37,628 nucleotides of DNA, taken from assembly GCA_040901445.1 (NCBI GenBank), contig JBBDYQ010000013.1, forward strand, positions 1 through 37,628, written 5' to 3'. The translations under genes were made by a program, and so were the position numbers. Of the stretch, positions 6,454 through 14,137 are shown piece after piece. The DNA comes from Thermoleophilaceae bacterium. GTDB taxonomy: Bacteria; Actinomycetota; Thermoleophilia; Solirubrobacterales; Thermoleophilaceae. Position 1 is the first letter of the stretch. Each line of letters opens with the position of its first letter. The notes beneath the pieces were generated by a model. The model was not told where the DNA came from. It made no database searches and saw only the letters and a program-made list of their open reading frames with translations.

Positions 6454-8688
6454 GTGTCGAGGGCCGCCGGCCCCATGGAGGTCTGGGCCGCGCGGGCCTG
6501 GAACGTCTTCAACGAGGGTCGGCCGTTCACGCTGGTCTACCCGCTGCTCGTGCTGGCCGCGGCGTCGCCGCTCGGGCTCGCTCCCGACGGCAGCCTGGCC
6601 CTCGGCCTGGCCGGCGCGCTCGCGCTCGCCGCCGTCCTCTCGCGCTTCCCGTTCCCGCTGCGCGGACGGGCGCTGCTGTGGCTCGCCGCCGCGGCGTCGG
6701 CGCCGCTGCTGGAGCCGTGGCGCGCGCCCGGGCTGCTCCTGGGCGCGCTCGCCGGCTACGCCTTCTTCACCGTCCTCTTCTGGGGCACGCTCTACTACCG
6801 CCTGCGCACGGGCGCGCCCTGGACGAACTTCCTGCGCTTCTGGCGGCTCGTGCTCACCAACTCCGACCCCACGAGCGGCAACGCGCTGGAGCAGGTGCCC
6901 AAGATCGTGATGACGCTGTCCGCGGGCACGCTGCTGGCGGAGGAGCCCGGGGCGGGCGCCGCGCTGCGGATCGTCGCCGCGGCCGTGCTGGCCGCGGCGC
7001 TGGGCACGCTCGCCTGGCGCGCCTTCGCGGCCTCCCGGCTGCCCCGCTACCCGCTGGAGCCCGCAGCCGTGACCGGCGGCGGGGCGCTCGCGCGCAGGGT
7101 CTACGTGATCGTGGTGGACGGCTGCAACCGCTCGCGCCTCTGGCAGGCGGACGCGCCCGCGCTGGACCGGCTCGCTGGCGAGGGCACCGAGTACCTCGCC
7201 GTGGACACCGCCTACCCCGCGCGCACGGTGGTCTGCTTCTCCTCGATGCTCACGGGCGCGCCGCCGCACGAGCACGGCATGCGCTCGAACTTCGCGCCCC
7301 GCCTCGGCGTGCGCGTGGAGTCCGTCTTCGACGTGCTCGAGCGCCACGGCCGGCGCGGGCGGCTGGTGGGCATCGCGCACCTGCTCGATCCCTTCGGCGA
7401 CGACGTCGTGCGCTCGGTCACCTCCGTGCAGCCCACGGAGGAGATCGACCGCTCGCTCGTGGCCGCCGCCCGCGAGGTGGTGGAGGCCGAGGACCCGGAC
7501 CTGCTCGTTCTGCAGCTGCTGGCAGCCGACCAGCTCGGCCACGTGCGCGGCACCCGCAACGCGGAGTACCTCGGCCAGCTGGCCGAGACCGACCGCCACG
7601 TGGGCGACTTCCTCGCCTGGCTCGGCGAGCGCGGCAAGCTCGATCAAGCCACGGTGGTCCTCATGGCCGACCACGGCCAGGGCCGCGGGATCGGCGGCCA
7701 TGGGCACATGGACTGGGGCGAGACGCCGGTGCCGTTCGTGGTCTGGGGCGAGGGAGCGGTGCCCGGCGCGCTCAGCCACCGCCCGCGCTCCGTGCTCGAG
7801 CTGGCCGTCACCATCAGCGAGCTGCTCGGGGTCGAGCCGCCGGCAGCGGCCCGCGGCGGGCCGCTGGTGCCCGTGCTCGACCCCGATGTCGGCGCGCCCG
7901 ATCGCGCCGGCGAACGCTGCCTGGCGATCATCCCCGCGAAGGACGAGGCGGCGGTGATCGGCGACGTGCTGGCGGGCATCCCGGACGAGGCGTGCGGCCT
8001 TCCCGTGGACGTGCTCGTCATCGACGACGGCTCGCGTGACGGGACCGGTGAGATCGCCCGCGACGCCGGAGCGCGGGTGGTCGAGCACCCGCTGCCGCGG
8101 GGCCTGGGCGCGTCGGTGCGGGTGGGGCTGGAGCTGGCCCGCGACGAGGGCTATGTGGCCGCCGTCTACCTCGACGGCGACGGCGAGTACGACCCGGGCG
8201 AGCTCTCAAGTGTGCTCGAGCCCGTCGCGCGCGGGCGCGCGGAGTACGTGCTGGGCTCGCGCTTCCTCGGCCATCGGCGAGGGATGGCCTGGCACCGCAC
8301 GCTGGCCAACCGCGCCACCACGTCCCTGCTGGGCACGCTCATGCGCACGGTGCTCACCGACGGCCAGACGGGTTACCGCGCCTTCGGCCGCGAGGCGCTG
8401 GCGGCCGCCCGCATCCGCCATGACTACAACTACGCCCAGGTGCTCACGCTCTCGCTCTGGGGCGCGGGCATCGATCCGGTGGAGGTGCCGATCTCCTACC
8501 GGCGCCGCACGACCGGCACGAGCTTCGTGCGCTACGGCGAGTACCTGCGGCGCGTGCTGCCGGCGCTCCTGGCGGAGTGGCGAGTGGCGCGGCGCGAGCG
8601 TCAGGTGGCCGCCGTGCGGCGGTCGCGCAGCAGCTCCCAGGCCACGACCGCGGCCAGCGCCACGCCCACCGCGCCGGCCCAGACGTAG
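6454..8688 (+). CDS. Membrane phosphodiesterase/alkaline-phosphatase domain fused to GT2 polyprenyl-phosphate sugar transferase
   Basis: The protein is 744 aa from GTG 6454; ATG 6475 is an alternative start. Four to six hydrophobic helices fill the first 205 residues. An alkaline-phosphatase-superfamily domain of the nucleotide pyrophosphatase/phosphodiesterase type follows at about 215-465. Its metal and nucleophile set looks complete: VVDG near 222, nucleophile Thr in YPARTVV near 258, AADQLGH near 358, ADHG near 404 and GHGH near 414. A GT2 domain of the DPM1 type runs from about 489 to 695: IIPAKDEA, VIDDGSRDGTG, LDGDGEYDP, GSRF. No membrane helix separates the two domains, so they should share one side. 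GT2 DPM1-like enzymes move a sugar from a nucleotide to polyprenyl phosphate. The last 88 bases overlap the convergent GT-C gene. The domain order is unusual. Confidence 0.85.
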   Translation: MSRAAGPMEVWAARAWNVFNEGRPFTLVYPLLVLAAASPLGLAPDGSLALGLAGALALAAVLSRFPFPLRGRALLWLAAAASAPLLEPWRAPGLLLGALAGYAFFTVLFWGTLYYRLRTGAPWTNFLRFWRLVLTNSDPTSGNALEQVPKIVMTLSAGTLLAEEPGAGAALRIVAAAVLAAALGTLAWRAFAASRLPRYPLEPAAVTGGGALARRVYVIVVDGCNRSRLWQADAPALDRLAGEGTEYLAVDTAYPARTVVCFSSMLTGAPPHEHGMRSNFAPRLGVRVESVFDVLERHGRRGRLVGIAHLLDPFGDDVVRSVTSVQPTEEIDRSLVAAAREVVEAEDPDLLVLQLLAADQLGHVRGTRNAEYLGQLAETDRHVGDFLAWLGERGKLDQATVVLMADHGQGRGIGGHGHMDWGETPVPFVVWGEGAVPGALSHRPRSVLELAVTISELLGVEPPAAARGGPLVPVLDPDVGAPDRAGERCLAIIPAKDEAAVIGDVLAGIPDEACGLPVDVLVIDDGSRDGTGEIARDAGARVVEHPLPRGLGASVRVGLELARDEGYVAAVYLDGDGEYDPGELSSVLEPVARGRAEYVLGSRFLGHRRGMAWHRTLANRATTSLLGTLMRTVLTDGQTGYRAFGREALAAARIRHDYNYAQVLTLSLWGAGIDPVEVPISYRRRTTGTSFVRYGEYLRRVLPALLAEWRVARRERQVAAVRRSRSSSQATTAASATPTAPAQT

Positions 8689-9971
8689 GGCCAGGCCGAG
8701 CCGCCGAACAGCGGGAAGGCGTCCACCAGCGGGCCCCATGGGGCATCCGGCAGCGGCCCCACCAGCCCGCCGCCGTCGCTGCGCACGTCGATCCAGACCC
8801 ACGCCGACGCCGCCACGCCCACGAGCGCCAGCGCCGCGCCTGCTCGCGGCGCGTGCCGCAGTCCCCAGGCCACGAGCGGGGTGGCGAAGACGAGCCCGGT
8901 GAGGATGTGGCGCCCCGGGAACCAGAAGCCGAACATCGTGGGGGCGAGGAACGCGCCCACCACGAGTGCCGCGCCCAGCACGGCGGCGCACAGCGCGGCG
9001 GTGGACTCGGCGCGCCGGTGCGATGGCAGCACGGCCGCCAGCCGTTCCCGGCCGGCCCGCAACAACAGCCACAGCCCGGCGAACGCCAGCAGGAACACCG
9101 GCGCCCAGCGCAGGAGACCGTAGTCGCGGTCCGCGAACAGCGCCACGAGCCGGTAGGAGCGCTCGAGGTAGCCGAGCGGGGTGGTGGCGTCCGTGGCGGT
9201 CTCGCCGTCCACGTCCGCCGCATACGGGGTGAGGCCGCCATACAGGGCCTGGTTCACCCCGACGTAGAACGCCACGCTGAAGAGCGCCACCTCCACGCCC
9301 CCGAAGGCCAGCAGCCCGCGCTGGTGGCGGCGAAGGGCGCGCGCGGCGAACAGCCCGATCAGTAGCGCCGCGGGCACGTACTTCGTCCCGAGCCACGGCA
9401 TCACGCCGAGCAGGGCGAAGCAGCCGAACGCGTCCGCGCGGCCGGGGCGCTCCTCCAGGCGCAGGGCGAGCAGGGCCGCGCCCGCGAGCCCCGCCGCGGC
9501 GGCGAGCTCCGGGTACACGGCGCTGCCGTAGGCCACGAACGGCGGTGAGAGGCCCAGCGCGAGCGCCGCTCCCAGTGCCCATGGATCCGGCACTGCGCGC
9601 AGCGCCAGCAGGTAGCCGAGTGCCACCGCCAGCGCGGCGAGCGCGGCCAGGAACAGCTCCACCCCCTTCGCGCCGCCGATGGCCAGCGCCGGAGCGATCA
9701 GGATCGGGAAGCCCACCCCGTGCGGCTCGTTGAGCCGCCCGTCGGTGAGCTGGCCGTGCGGGTCGAGGACGTAGGGGTAGAAGTCGTCGTACTCGCGCGC
9801 CCGGTAGTCGTCGAGCAGGTCCACGTCGCCGTCCTGCAGAAGCGACGTGGCCGTGAGCAGGTAGTGCGGCTCGTCGCCGCCGTAGTCGGAGCTCCCGAAG
9901 GAGTCCAGCCCGATCGTGGACGCGTAGGCCGCGAAGCAGACGAGGAAGACCGCGGCGGCGCGCCGCTTCAC
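8601..9971 (-). CDS. GT-C fold membrane glycosyltransferase (ArnT/PMT-like)
   Basis: A 456-aa polytopic protein with about ten hydrophobic helices. The first outer loop carries an acidic motif, DEPHY at residues 33-37, in the place where GT39/GT83 enzymes keep their catalytic acidic residues. The loop continues with LLTATSLLQDGD and a Tyr/Asp-rich stretch. Such enzymes take a sugar from polyprenyl phosphate on the outer face and attach it to protein or lipid. The GTG start has AGGGGAG 8 bases upstream, and that site contains the stop codon of the acyl-CoA dehydrogenase gene, so translation is probably coupled. The 3' end overlaps by 88 bases the convergent gene that carries a DPM1-like domain, which could supply the lipid-linked sugar. 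Acceptor and sugar unknown. Confidence 0.8.
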   Translation of the reverse strand: MKRRAAAVFLVCFAAYASTIGLDSFGSSDYGGDEPHYLLTATSLLQDGDVDLLDDYRAREYDDFYPYVLDPHGQLTDGRLNEPHGVGFPILIAPALAIGGAKGVELFLAALAALAVALGYLLALRAVPDPWALGAALALGLSPPFVAYGSAVYPELAAAAGLAGAALLALRLEERPGRADAFGCFALLGVMPWLGTKYVPAALLIGLFAARALRRHQRGLLAFGGVEVALFSVAFYVGVNQALYGGLTPYAADVDGETATDATTPLGYLERSYRLVALFADRDYGLLRWAPVFLLAFAGLWLLLRAGRERLAAVLPSHRRAESTAALCAAVLGAALVVGAFLAPTMFGFWFPGRHILTGLVFATPLVAWGLRHAPRAGAALALVGVAASAWVWIDVRSDGGGLVGPLPDAPWGPLVDAFPLFGGSAWPYVWAGAVGVALAAVVAWELLRDRRTAAT

Positions 9972-9983
9972 CTGGTTGCTCCC

Positions 9984-11117
9984 CTACGCCCCGAGGTGGC
10001 GCGCGATGAGCATCTGCTGGATCTCGTCGGTGCCCTCGCCGATCGTGAGCACCTTCGCGTCGCGGTAGAAGCGGCAGACCGGGTACTCCTCCATGAACCC
10101 GTAGCCGCCGTGGATCTGCACCGCCTCCTCCGCGGCGCGCACGGCCAAACGGCCGGTCTTCAGCTTGGCCTGCGCCGCCACGAGGCTGAACGGGCGACCG
10201 TGATCCTTGAGGTGGGCGGCCTTGTACGTGAGCAGGCGCGCCGCCTCCAGCTCGGTGGCCATGTCCGCGAGCTTGGCCTGGATGGCCTGGAACTTGGAGA
10301 TCGGCTTGCCGAACGCGCGGCGATCCTTGGCGTAGGCGAGCGACTCGTCGAGGGCGCCCTGCGCCAGGCCCACGCCCATCGCGGCCACGCCGATGCGGCC
10401 GCCGTCGAGCGTGGCGAGGAACTGCGCGTAGCCGCGCCCGCGGTCGCCGAGCAGGTGCTCCTCCGGCACGCGCGCATCCGCGAACGAGAGCGGGCGCGTG
10501 TCCGACGCGTTCCAGCCCATCTTGCGGTAGGAGGCCTCAACCGTGTAGCCGGGCGTGCCGGTCGGGACGATGATGTTCGAGATCTCGTCCTTCCCGGTGC
10601 GCGCGGTGATGGTCACGCCGCCCGAGATGTCGGTGCCGGCATTGGTGATGAACTGCTTCGCGCCGTCGATCACCCACTCGCCGCCCTCGAGCCGCGCCCT
10701 GGTCCGGGTGTTCCCGGCGTCGGAGCCGGCCTCGGGCTCTGTCAGCCCGAACGCCCACAGGCGCCTGCCCGCGCAGAGGTCGGGCATCAGCCGCTCCTTC
10801 TGCTCGTGGCTGCCGAACGCGTTGATCGGGAACGTGCCGAGGCTGATGTGCGCCGCCATCGTGATGGCCACGGAGGAGTCGATCCGCGCGAGCTCCTCGA
10901 CCGCGATCGCGTAGGAGAGCGTGTCGGTGCCGCCGCCGCCGTACTCCTGCGGGTAGGGCATCCCCATCAGGCCGAGCTCCCCGAGCTTCGCGACGATCTC
11001 GTAGGGGAAGCGCTTCTCCCAGTCCAGCTCCTCCGCCACCGGCCGGACCTCCTGCTCGGAGAAGTCCCGGACCAGCCGGCGAATGTCGTTCTGCTCGTCA
11101 GTGAGGTCGAAGTTCAC
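9984..11117 (-). CDS. Acyl-CoA dehydrogenase
   Basis: At 377 aa, GTG start, this is the usual length for short or branched-chain acyl-CoA dehydrogenases. It has the all-helical N-domain (LTDEQNDIRRLVRDF), the FAD-binding mid domain (FGLTEPEAGSDAGN, KQFITNAG) and the helical C-domain with RxAFGKPI and HGGYGFMEEYPVCRFYRD. The catalytic base is Glu361 in IGEGTDEIQ. It oxidises acyl-CoA to trans-2-enoyl-CoA and passes electrons to ETF. A TAGGCT box lies 8 bases before the start. A perfect palindrome GTCACG-TT-CGTGAC occupies the promoter spacer just upstream, which suggests control by an acyl-CoA- or stress-responsive repressor. Chain-length preference cannot be read safely from the sequence. Confidence 0.95.
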   Translation of the reverse strand: MNFDLTDEQNDIRRLVRDFSEQEVRPVAEELDWEKRFPYEIVAKLGELGLMGMPYPQEYGGGGTDTLSYAIAVEELARIDSSVAITMAAHISLGTFPINAFGSHEQKERLMPDLCAGRRLWAFGLTEPEAGSDAGNTRTRARLEGGEWVIDGAKQFITNAGTDISGGVTITARTGKDEISNIIVPTGTPGYTVEASYRKMGWNASDTRPLSFADARVPEEHLLGDRGRGYAQFLATLDGGRIGVAAMGVGLAQGALDESLAYAKDRRAFGKPISKFQAIQAKLADMATELEAARLLTYKAAHLKDHGRPFSLVAAQAKLKTGRLAVRAAEEAVQIHGGYGFMEEYPVCRFYRDAKVLTIGEGTDEIQQMLIARHLGA

Positions 11118-11125
11118 GAGCGGGC

Positions 11126-11131
11126 AGCCTA
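11126..11131 (-). promoter_or_regulatory. -10 box TAGGCT for acyl-CoA dehydrogenase
   Basis: On the minus strand TAGGCT ends 8 bases before the GTG at 11117, leaderless type. Its spacer to the -35 region is filled by the palindrome at 11135-11148. Confidence 0.5.
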
Positions 11132-11134
11132 ATC

Positions 11135-11148
11135 GTCACGTTCGTGAC
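11135..11148. promoter_or_regulatory. Palindrome GTCACG-TT-CGTGAC, candidate operator
   Basis: Perfect 6-bp arms lie 3 bases upstream of the acyl-CoA dehydrogenase -10 box, in the -35/-10 spacer, and 22 bases before the -10 of the divergent prepilin-like gene. A dimeric repressor here could close both promoters. Confidence 0.5.
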
Positions 11149-11170
11149 CCTGCTGTGCCGTGCCCGCGCG

Positions 11171-11176
11171 TAGCGT
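11171..11176 (+). promoter_or_regulatory. -10 box TAGCGT, leaderless type
   Basis: TAGCGT ends 6 bases before the GTG at 11183. No ribosome site is present. Confidence 0.5.
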
Positions 11177-11182
11177 CGGTGC

Positions 11183-12073
11183 GTGACCGGCGAGCGAGGA
11201 CAGGCATCGGTGGAGTGGATCGCGGCCCTGCTCGTTGTCGCACTGGCCCTGGGGGCGCTCGCCGCCGTGGCCATTCGTGTGGACGGCCGTTCCTTCGGCG
11301 GCTTCCTCGCCCACCGCTTCGTGTGCACCGTGCGCGGCGACTGCCGCGAGCGCGACGACGCCCTGCGCCGGGCGTACGGCGACCGCGACGCGGAGCTCGT
11401 GCGCCGCTACGCGCCGAGCATCGCGTATGAGCCCGGCACGCTCACGCTGCCGGTGGACTGGCGCCGCTGCCGCTCGCACGACTGCTCGGACGCCCCGGAC
11501 GACCCCGACCTCGACGTCCACCGCGGCAAGCGCGGCGGCACGCCGGCCACCGCGTTCACCCACGTCGTCCACCGCGACGGCGAGACCTTCATCCAGTACT
11601 GGCTCTACTACCCGGATTCCACGAGCACGGTGGGCGGGGCCGCGGGCGTGTGGAACACGGTCCGCGACGTGGTGGGCATCGGCCCGGAGTATCCGGGTTT
11701 TCACAGGGACGACTGGGAATCGCATCAGATCCGGATCGACGCCAAGGGCCGCGCCACGGTGCGCTCCTCCTCCCACCACGGCTACCAGGGCTGCAAGCAC
11801 GCCGAGTGCGAGGACGAGTGGTACGCCTGGACCGGCTGGACGCGCGTCTCCTACGGCAGCCACGCGGGGCACGTGCCCACCCGATCGCCGGACCCCGACG
11901 ACCCGGCCTACCCGGGCGTGCACACGCGCGAGCGCACCTCCACCGGCGAGGGGCTGGCGCTCGTCCCGATCGAGACGCTCGACACGGGCGCCTACGAGCG
12001 CCTCGACGACGGCATCACGCCGCCCTGGGGGAAGAAGGTCTACGACGACCCGCTGAGCGATGCGACGGACTGA
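11183..12073 (+). CDS. Prepilin-like protein with NLP/Vps62-like domain
   Basis: This 296-aa protein, GTG start, opens with MTGERG followed by QASVEWIAALLVV. That is a type IV prepilin signature: Gly before the cleavage point, Glu at mature position 5 and a hydrophobic helix of about 20 residues. The rest is a soluble domain of about 250 residues with several Cys (RFVC, GDC, RRCRSHDC, GCKHAEC) that may form disulfides outside the cell. A central FIQYWLYYPDS strand and HRDDWESHQIRID recall the hDWE-type motif of necrosis-inducing (NPP1/NLP) and Vps62/DUF946 beta-sandwich proteins. That likeness is from motif memory and moderate. The N-terminus also resembles TadE-like minor pilins. No pilus assembly genes are nearby. 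Confidence 0.7.
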   Translation: MTGERGQASVEWIAALLVVALALGALAAVAIRVDGRSFGGFLAHRFVCTVRGDCRERDDALRRAYGDRDAELVRRYAPSIAYEPGTLTLPVDWRRCRSHDCSDAPDDPDLDVHRGKRGGTPATAFTHVVHRDGETFIQYWLYYPDSTSTVGGAAGVWNTVRDVVGIGPEYPGFHRDDWESHQIRIDAKGRATVRSSSHHGYQGCKHAECEDEWYAWTGWTRVSYGSHAGHVPTRSPDPDDPAYPGVHTRERTSTGEGLALVPIETLDTGAYERLDDGITPPWGKKVYDDPLSDATD

Positions 12074-12075
12074 CG

Positions 12076-12081
12076 TAGGAT
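12076..12081 (+). promoter_or_regulatory. -10 box TAGGAT for GMC oxidoreductase
   Basis: TAGGAT starts 2 bases after the preceding stop codon and 45 bases before the ATG at 12121. Its final T is the first base of the palindrome at 12081-12094. Confidence 0.45.
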
Positions 12082-12094
12082 GACGCTGGCGTCA
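12081..12094. promoter_or_regulatory. Palindrome TGACGC-TG-GCGTCA over transcript start
   Basis: Perfect 6-bp arms flank two bases, beginning in the -10 box and covering the predicted transcript start near 12088. This position suits a repressor operator for the GMC oxidoreductase gene. Confidence 0.5.
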
Positions 12095-12120
12095 CGATTT
12101 CTCGGAGGAGGAGAGCTCAG

Positions 12121-14094
12121 ATGGCGGTTGCGGCCGGAGTGCTGACGGACACCCAGCGGCGGACCCTGGAGGCGGTGTGCGACACGTTCGCGCCCTCGGT
12201 GCAGGGCGGCCACGACGATCTCACGCGGGCCTACTTCGCGCGCTCGGCGAGCGACATCGGGGTGGCGCCGCAGGTCGAGGGGCTGATGGCGCAGGCCATG
12301 CTGGAAGAGGAGATCGAGGCGTTCGGCCTGCTCTTCGACGCCCTGGCCGACAACGGCTTCGCCGACCTCCCGCTCGAGCAGCGCACGGCGGCCCTTGCCG
12401 AGACCAGGGACTCCTCGCACGACGCCAAGCTCGCCCTCCGCGCGCTCAAGGGCCTCACGTTCCTCTTCTTCTACGCGCTCCCCGACGCCGAGGGGCGCAA
12501 CCCCAACTGGGAGGCGCTCGGCTTCCCCGGGCCGGTGTCGGCGCCGCCGAGCCTGGAGCAGGCGCCCAAGACCATCCCGATCGAGGCCGTCTCAGGGCCC
12601 GAGGCCACGCTCACCGCCGACGCCGTGGTGGTGGGGTCGGGCGCGGGCGGCGGCGTCATCGCGGCGCGGATCGCGCAGGCGGGCAGGTCCGTGGTCGTGC
12701 TCGAGATGGGCCGGTACCAGAACGAGGCCGACTTCAACCAGCAGGAGCTCAAGACGCTCGAGCTCTACCTCGGCGGCGGCCTCCTGGGCTCCGAGGACGG
12801 CTCCATGTCGATCCTCGCCGGCGCCACGCTCGGCGGCGGCACCGTCGTGAACTACATGAACTGCATCCGCACTCCGCAGCACATCCGCGAGGAGTGGGAG
12901 GGGCACGGCATCGAGGGCATGGGGTCGCTGGAGTACGAGCAGCACATCGACGCCATCTGGGATCGCCTGTCGGTGAACGCCGAGGCCACCAGCCAGAATC
13001 GCCCGCACAAGAAGCTCATCGCGGCGCTGGAGTCGCAGGGCATGGAGCACAAGGTCATCACCCGCAACACCGACCGCGAGTGCGAGGACCCGCGCGTGTG
13101 CGGCTACTGCTTGGCGGGCTGCCAGAAGGGTTGCAAGCAGTCCACCCTCAAGACCTTCCTCCAGGACGCCGCCGACGCCGGTGCGCGCTTCGTGGTGGGA
13201 GCCCGTGCCGACCGCGTGCTGGTGGAGGACGGGCGGGCGGCCGGCGTGGAGGCTCTCGTGTCCCACGCCGACGGCACGCAGACGCGCCTGCGCGTCGATG
13301 CGCCCACCGTGGTCGTGGCGGGCGGGTCCGTGGAGTCGCCGGCGCTGCTGCTGCGCTCGGGCATCGGCGGGCCCGCTGCCGGCAAGCACCTGCGGCTGCA
13401 GCCCGCGGGTGTGGTCGAGGGCGTCTACGAGGAGCCCATCGAGGGGTGGGTGGGCCAGATCCAGTCCGCCGTCTCGTACGACTTCGCCGACTGCGAGGGG
13501 GAGTACGGCTTCCTCCTGGAGAGCGCGCCCACGCTCCCGGCTTCGCAAGCCGGCTCCTACCCGTTCGAGGACGGTCGCCGGCACAAGGAGGACCTGCTGC
13601 GCTGCTTGCGCAACTCCGCTCCGTTCATCAGCGTGGCGCGCGACCACGGCGAGGGCGAGGTGGTCGTCGACGAGCACGGCCGTGCGGTGGTGCGCTGGTC
13701 GCTCGACGACGAGTTGGACCGGCGCATGTTCGTGCGGGCGCAGCTCGAGCTGTGCCGGCTCCACCGCGCGGCGGGCGCCAAGGAGATGTTCACGTTCCAC
13801 TCGGAGCGGATCTGGTGGCGCGAGGGCGATGACTTCGACGCCTTCCTCGGGCGCGTGGAGACGGCGTCCTACGAGGCGGCGGACGTCGTCGTGTTCTCCG
13901 CCCACCAGATGGGCTCGTGCCGGATGGGCAGCGATCCCGCGGAGTCCGTGGCGGATGGCCGCGGCCAGCTCCACGACGTCGCCGGGGTGTGGATCGGGGA
14001 CGCCTCGGCGTTCCCCACGGCGCCGGGCGTGAACCCGATGATCTCGGTCATGGCCCTCGCACACAGGACCGCCGGGGAGATCCTGCGCGTGTAA
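12121..14094 (+). CDS. FAD-dependent GMC oxidoreductase, long-chain alcohol oxidase-like
   Basis: At 657 aa it is longer than typical 530-560-aa GMC enzymes because of a helical N-terminal region of about 160 residues, as in fatty-alcohol oxidases. The FAD dinucleotide fold VVGSGAGGGVIAARIA begins near 169. The block CGYCLAGCQKGCKQS near 326 matches the Cys-rich CGxCxxGC segment of the long-chain alcohol oxidase group. The active-site His stands in HQMGSCRMG near 594, and GDASAFPTAPGVNPM closes the FAD domain. The inferred reaction is oxidation of a long-chain alcohol to the aldehyde, with O2 or another acceptor. A strong GGAGGAGGAG ribosome site precedes the ATG. Neighbouring acyl-CoA ligase, dehydrogenase and crotonase genes fit a route from fatty alcohols into beta-oxidation. 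Substrate is inferred. Confidence 0.88.
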   Translation: MAVAAGVLTDTQRRTLEAVCDTFAPSVQGGHDDLTRAYFARSASDIGVAPQVEGLMAQAMLEEEIEAFGLLFDALADNGFADLPLEQRTAALAETRDSSHDAKLALRALKGLTFLFFYALPDAEGRNPNWEALGFPGPVSAPPSLEQAPKTIPIEAVSGPEATLTADAVVVGSGAGGGVIAARIAQAGRSVVVLEMGRYQNEADFNQQELKTLELYLGGGLLGSEDGSMSILAGATLGGGTVVNYMNCIRTPQHIREEWEGHGIEGMGSLEYEQHIDAIWDRLSVNAEATSQNRPHKKLIAALESQGMEHKVITRNTDRECEDPRVCGYCLAGCQKGCKQSTLKTFLQDAADAGARFVVGARADRVLVEDGRAAGVEALVSHADGTQTRLRVDAPTVVVAGGSVESPALLLRSGIGGPAAGKHLRLQPAGVVEGVYEEPIEGWVGQIQSAVSYDFADCEGEYGFLLESAPTLPASQAGSYPFEDGRRHKEDLLRCLRNSAPFISVARDHGEGEVVVDEHGRAVVRWSLDDELDRRMFVRAQLELCRLHRAAGAKEMFTFHSERIWWREGDDFDAFLGRVETASYEAADVVVFSAHQMGSCRMGSDPAESVADGRGQLHDVAGVWIGDASAFPTAPGVNPMISVMALAHRTAGEILRV

Positions 14095-14128
14095 CCCAAC
14101 CGGAACTTTCTATGCCCGATTGGGTTAC
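14091..14128. promoter_or_regulatory. Long inverted repeat between GMC stop and GH promoter
   Basis: GTAACCCAA (14091-14099) and TTGGGTTAC (14120-14128) are perfect 9-bp arms. With one mismatch they extend to 13 bp (14091-14103 and 14116-14128) around a 12-base centre. The left arm contains the TAA stop of the GMC gene and the right arm overlaps the TACGGT -10 box of the next gene. An operator or a transcript hairpin are both possible; there is no U-tract. Confidence 0.6.
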
Positions 14129-14131
14129 GGT
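14126..14131 (+). promoter_or_regulatory. -10 box TACGGT, leaderless type
   Basis: TACGGT ends 6 bases before the ATG at 14138 and overlaps the right arm of the 14091-14128 inverted repeat. Confidence 0.45.
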
Positions 14132-14137
14132 GGCCAT

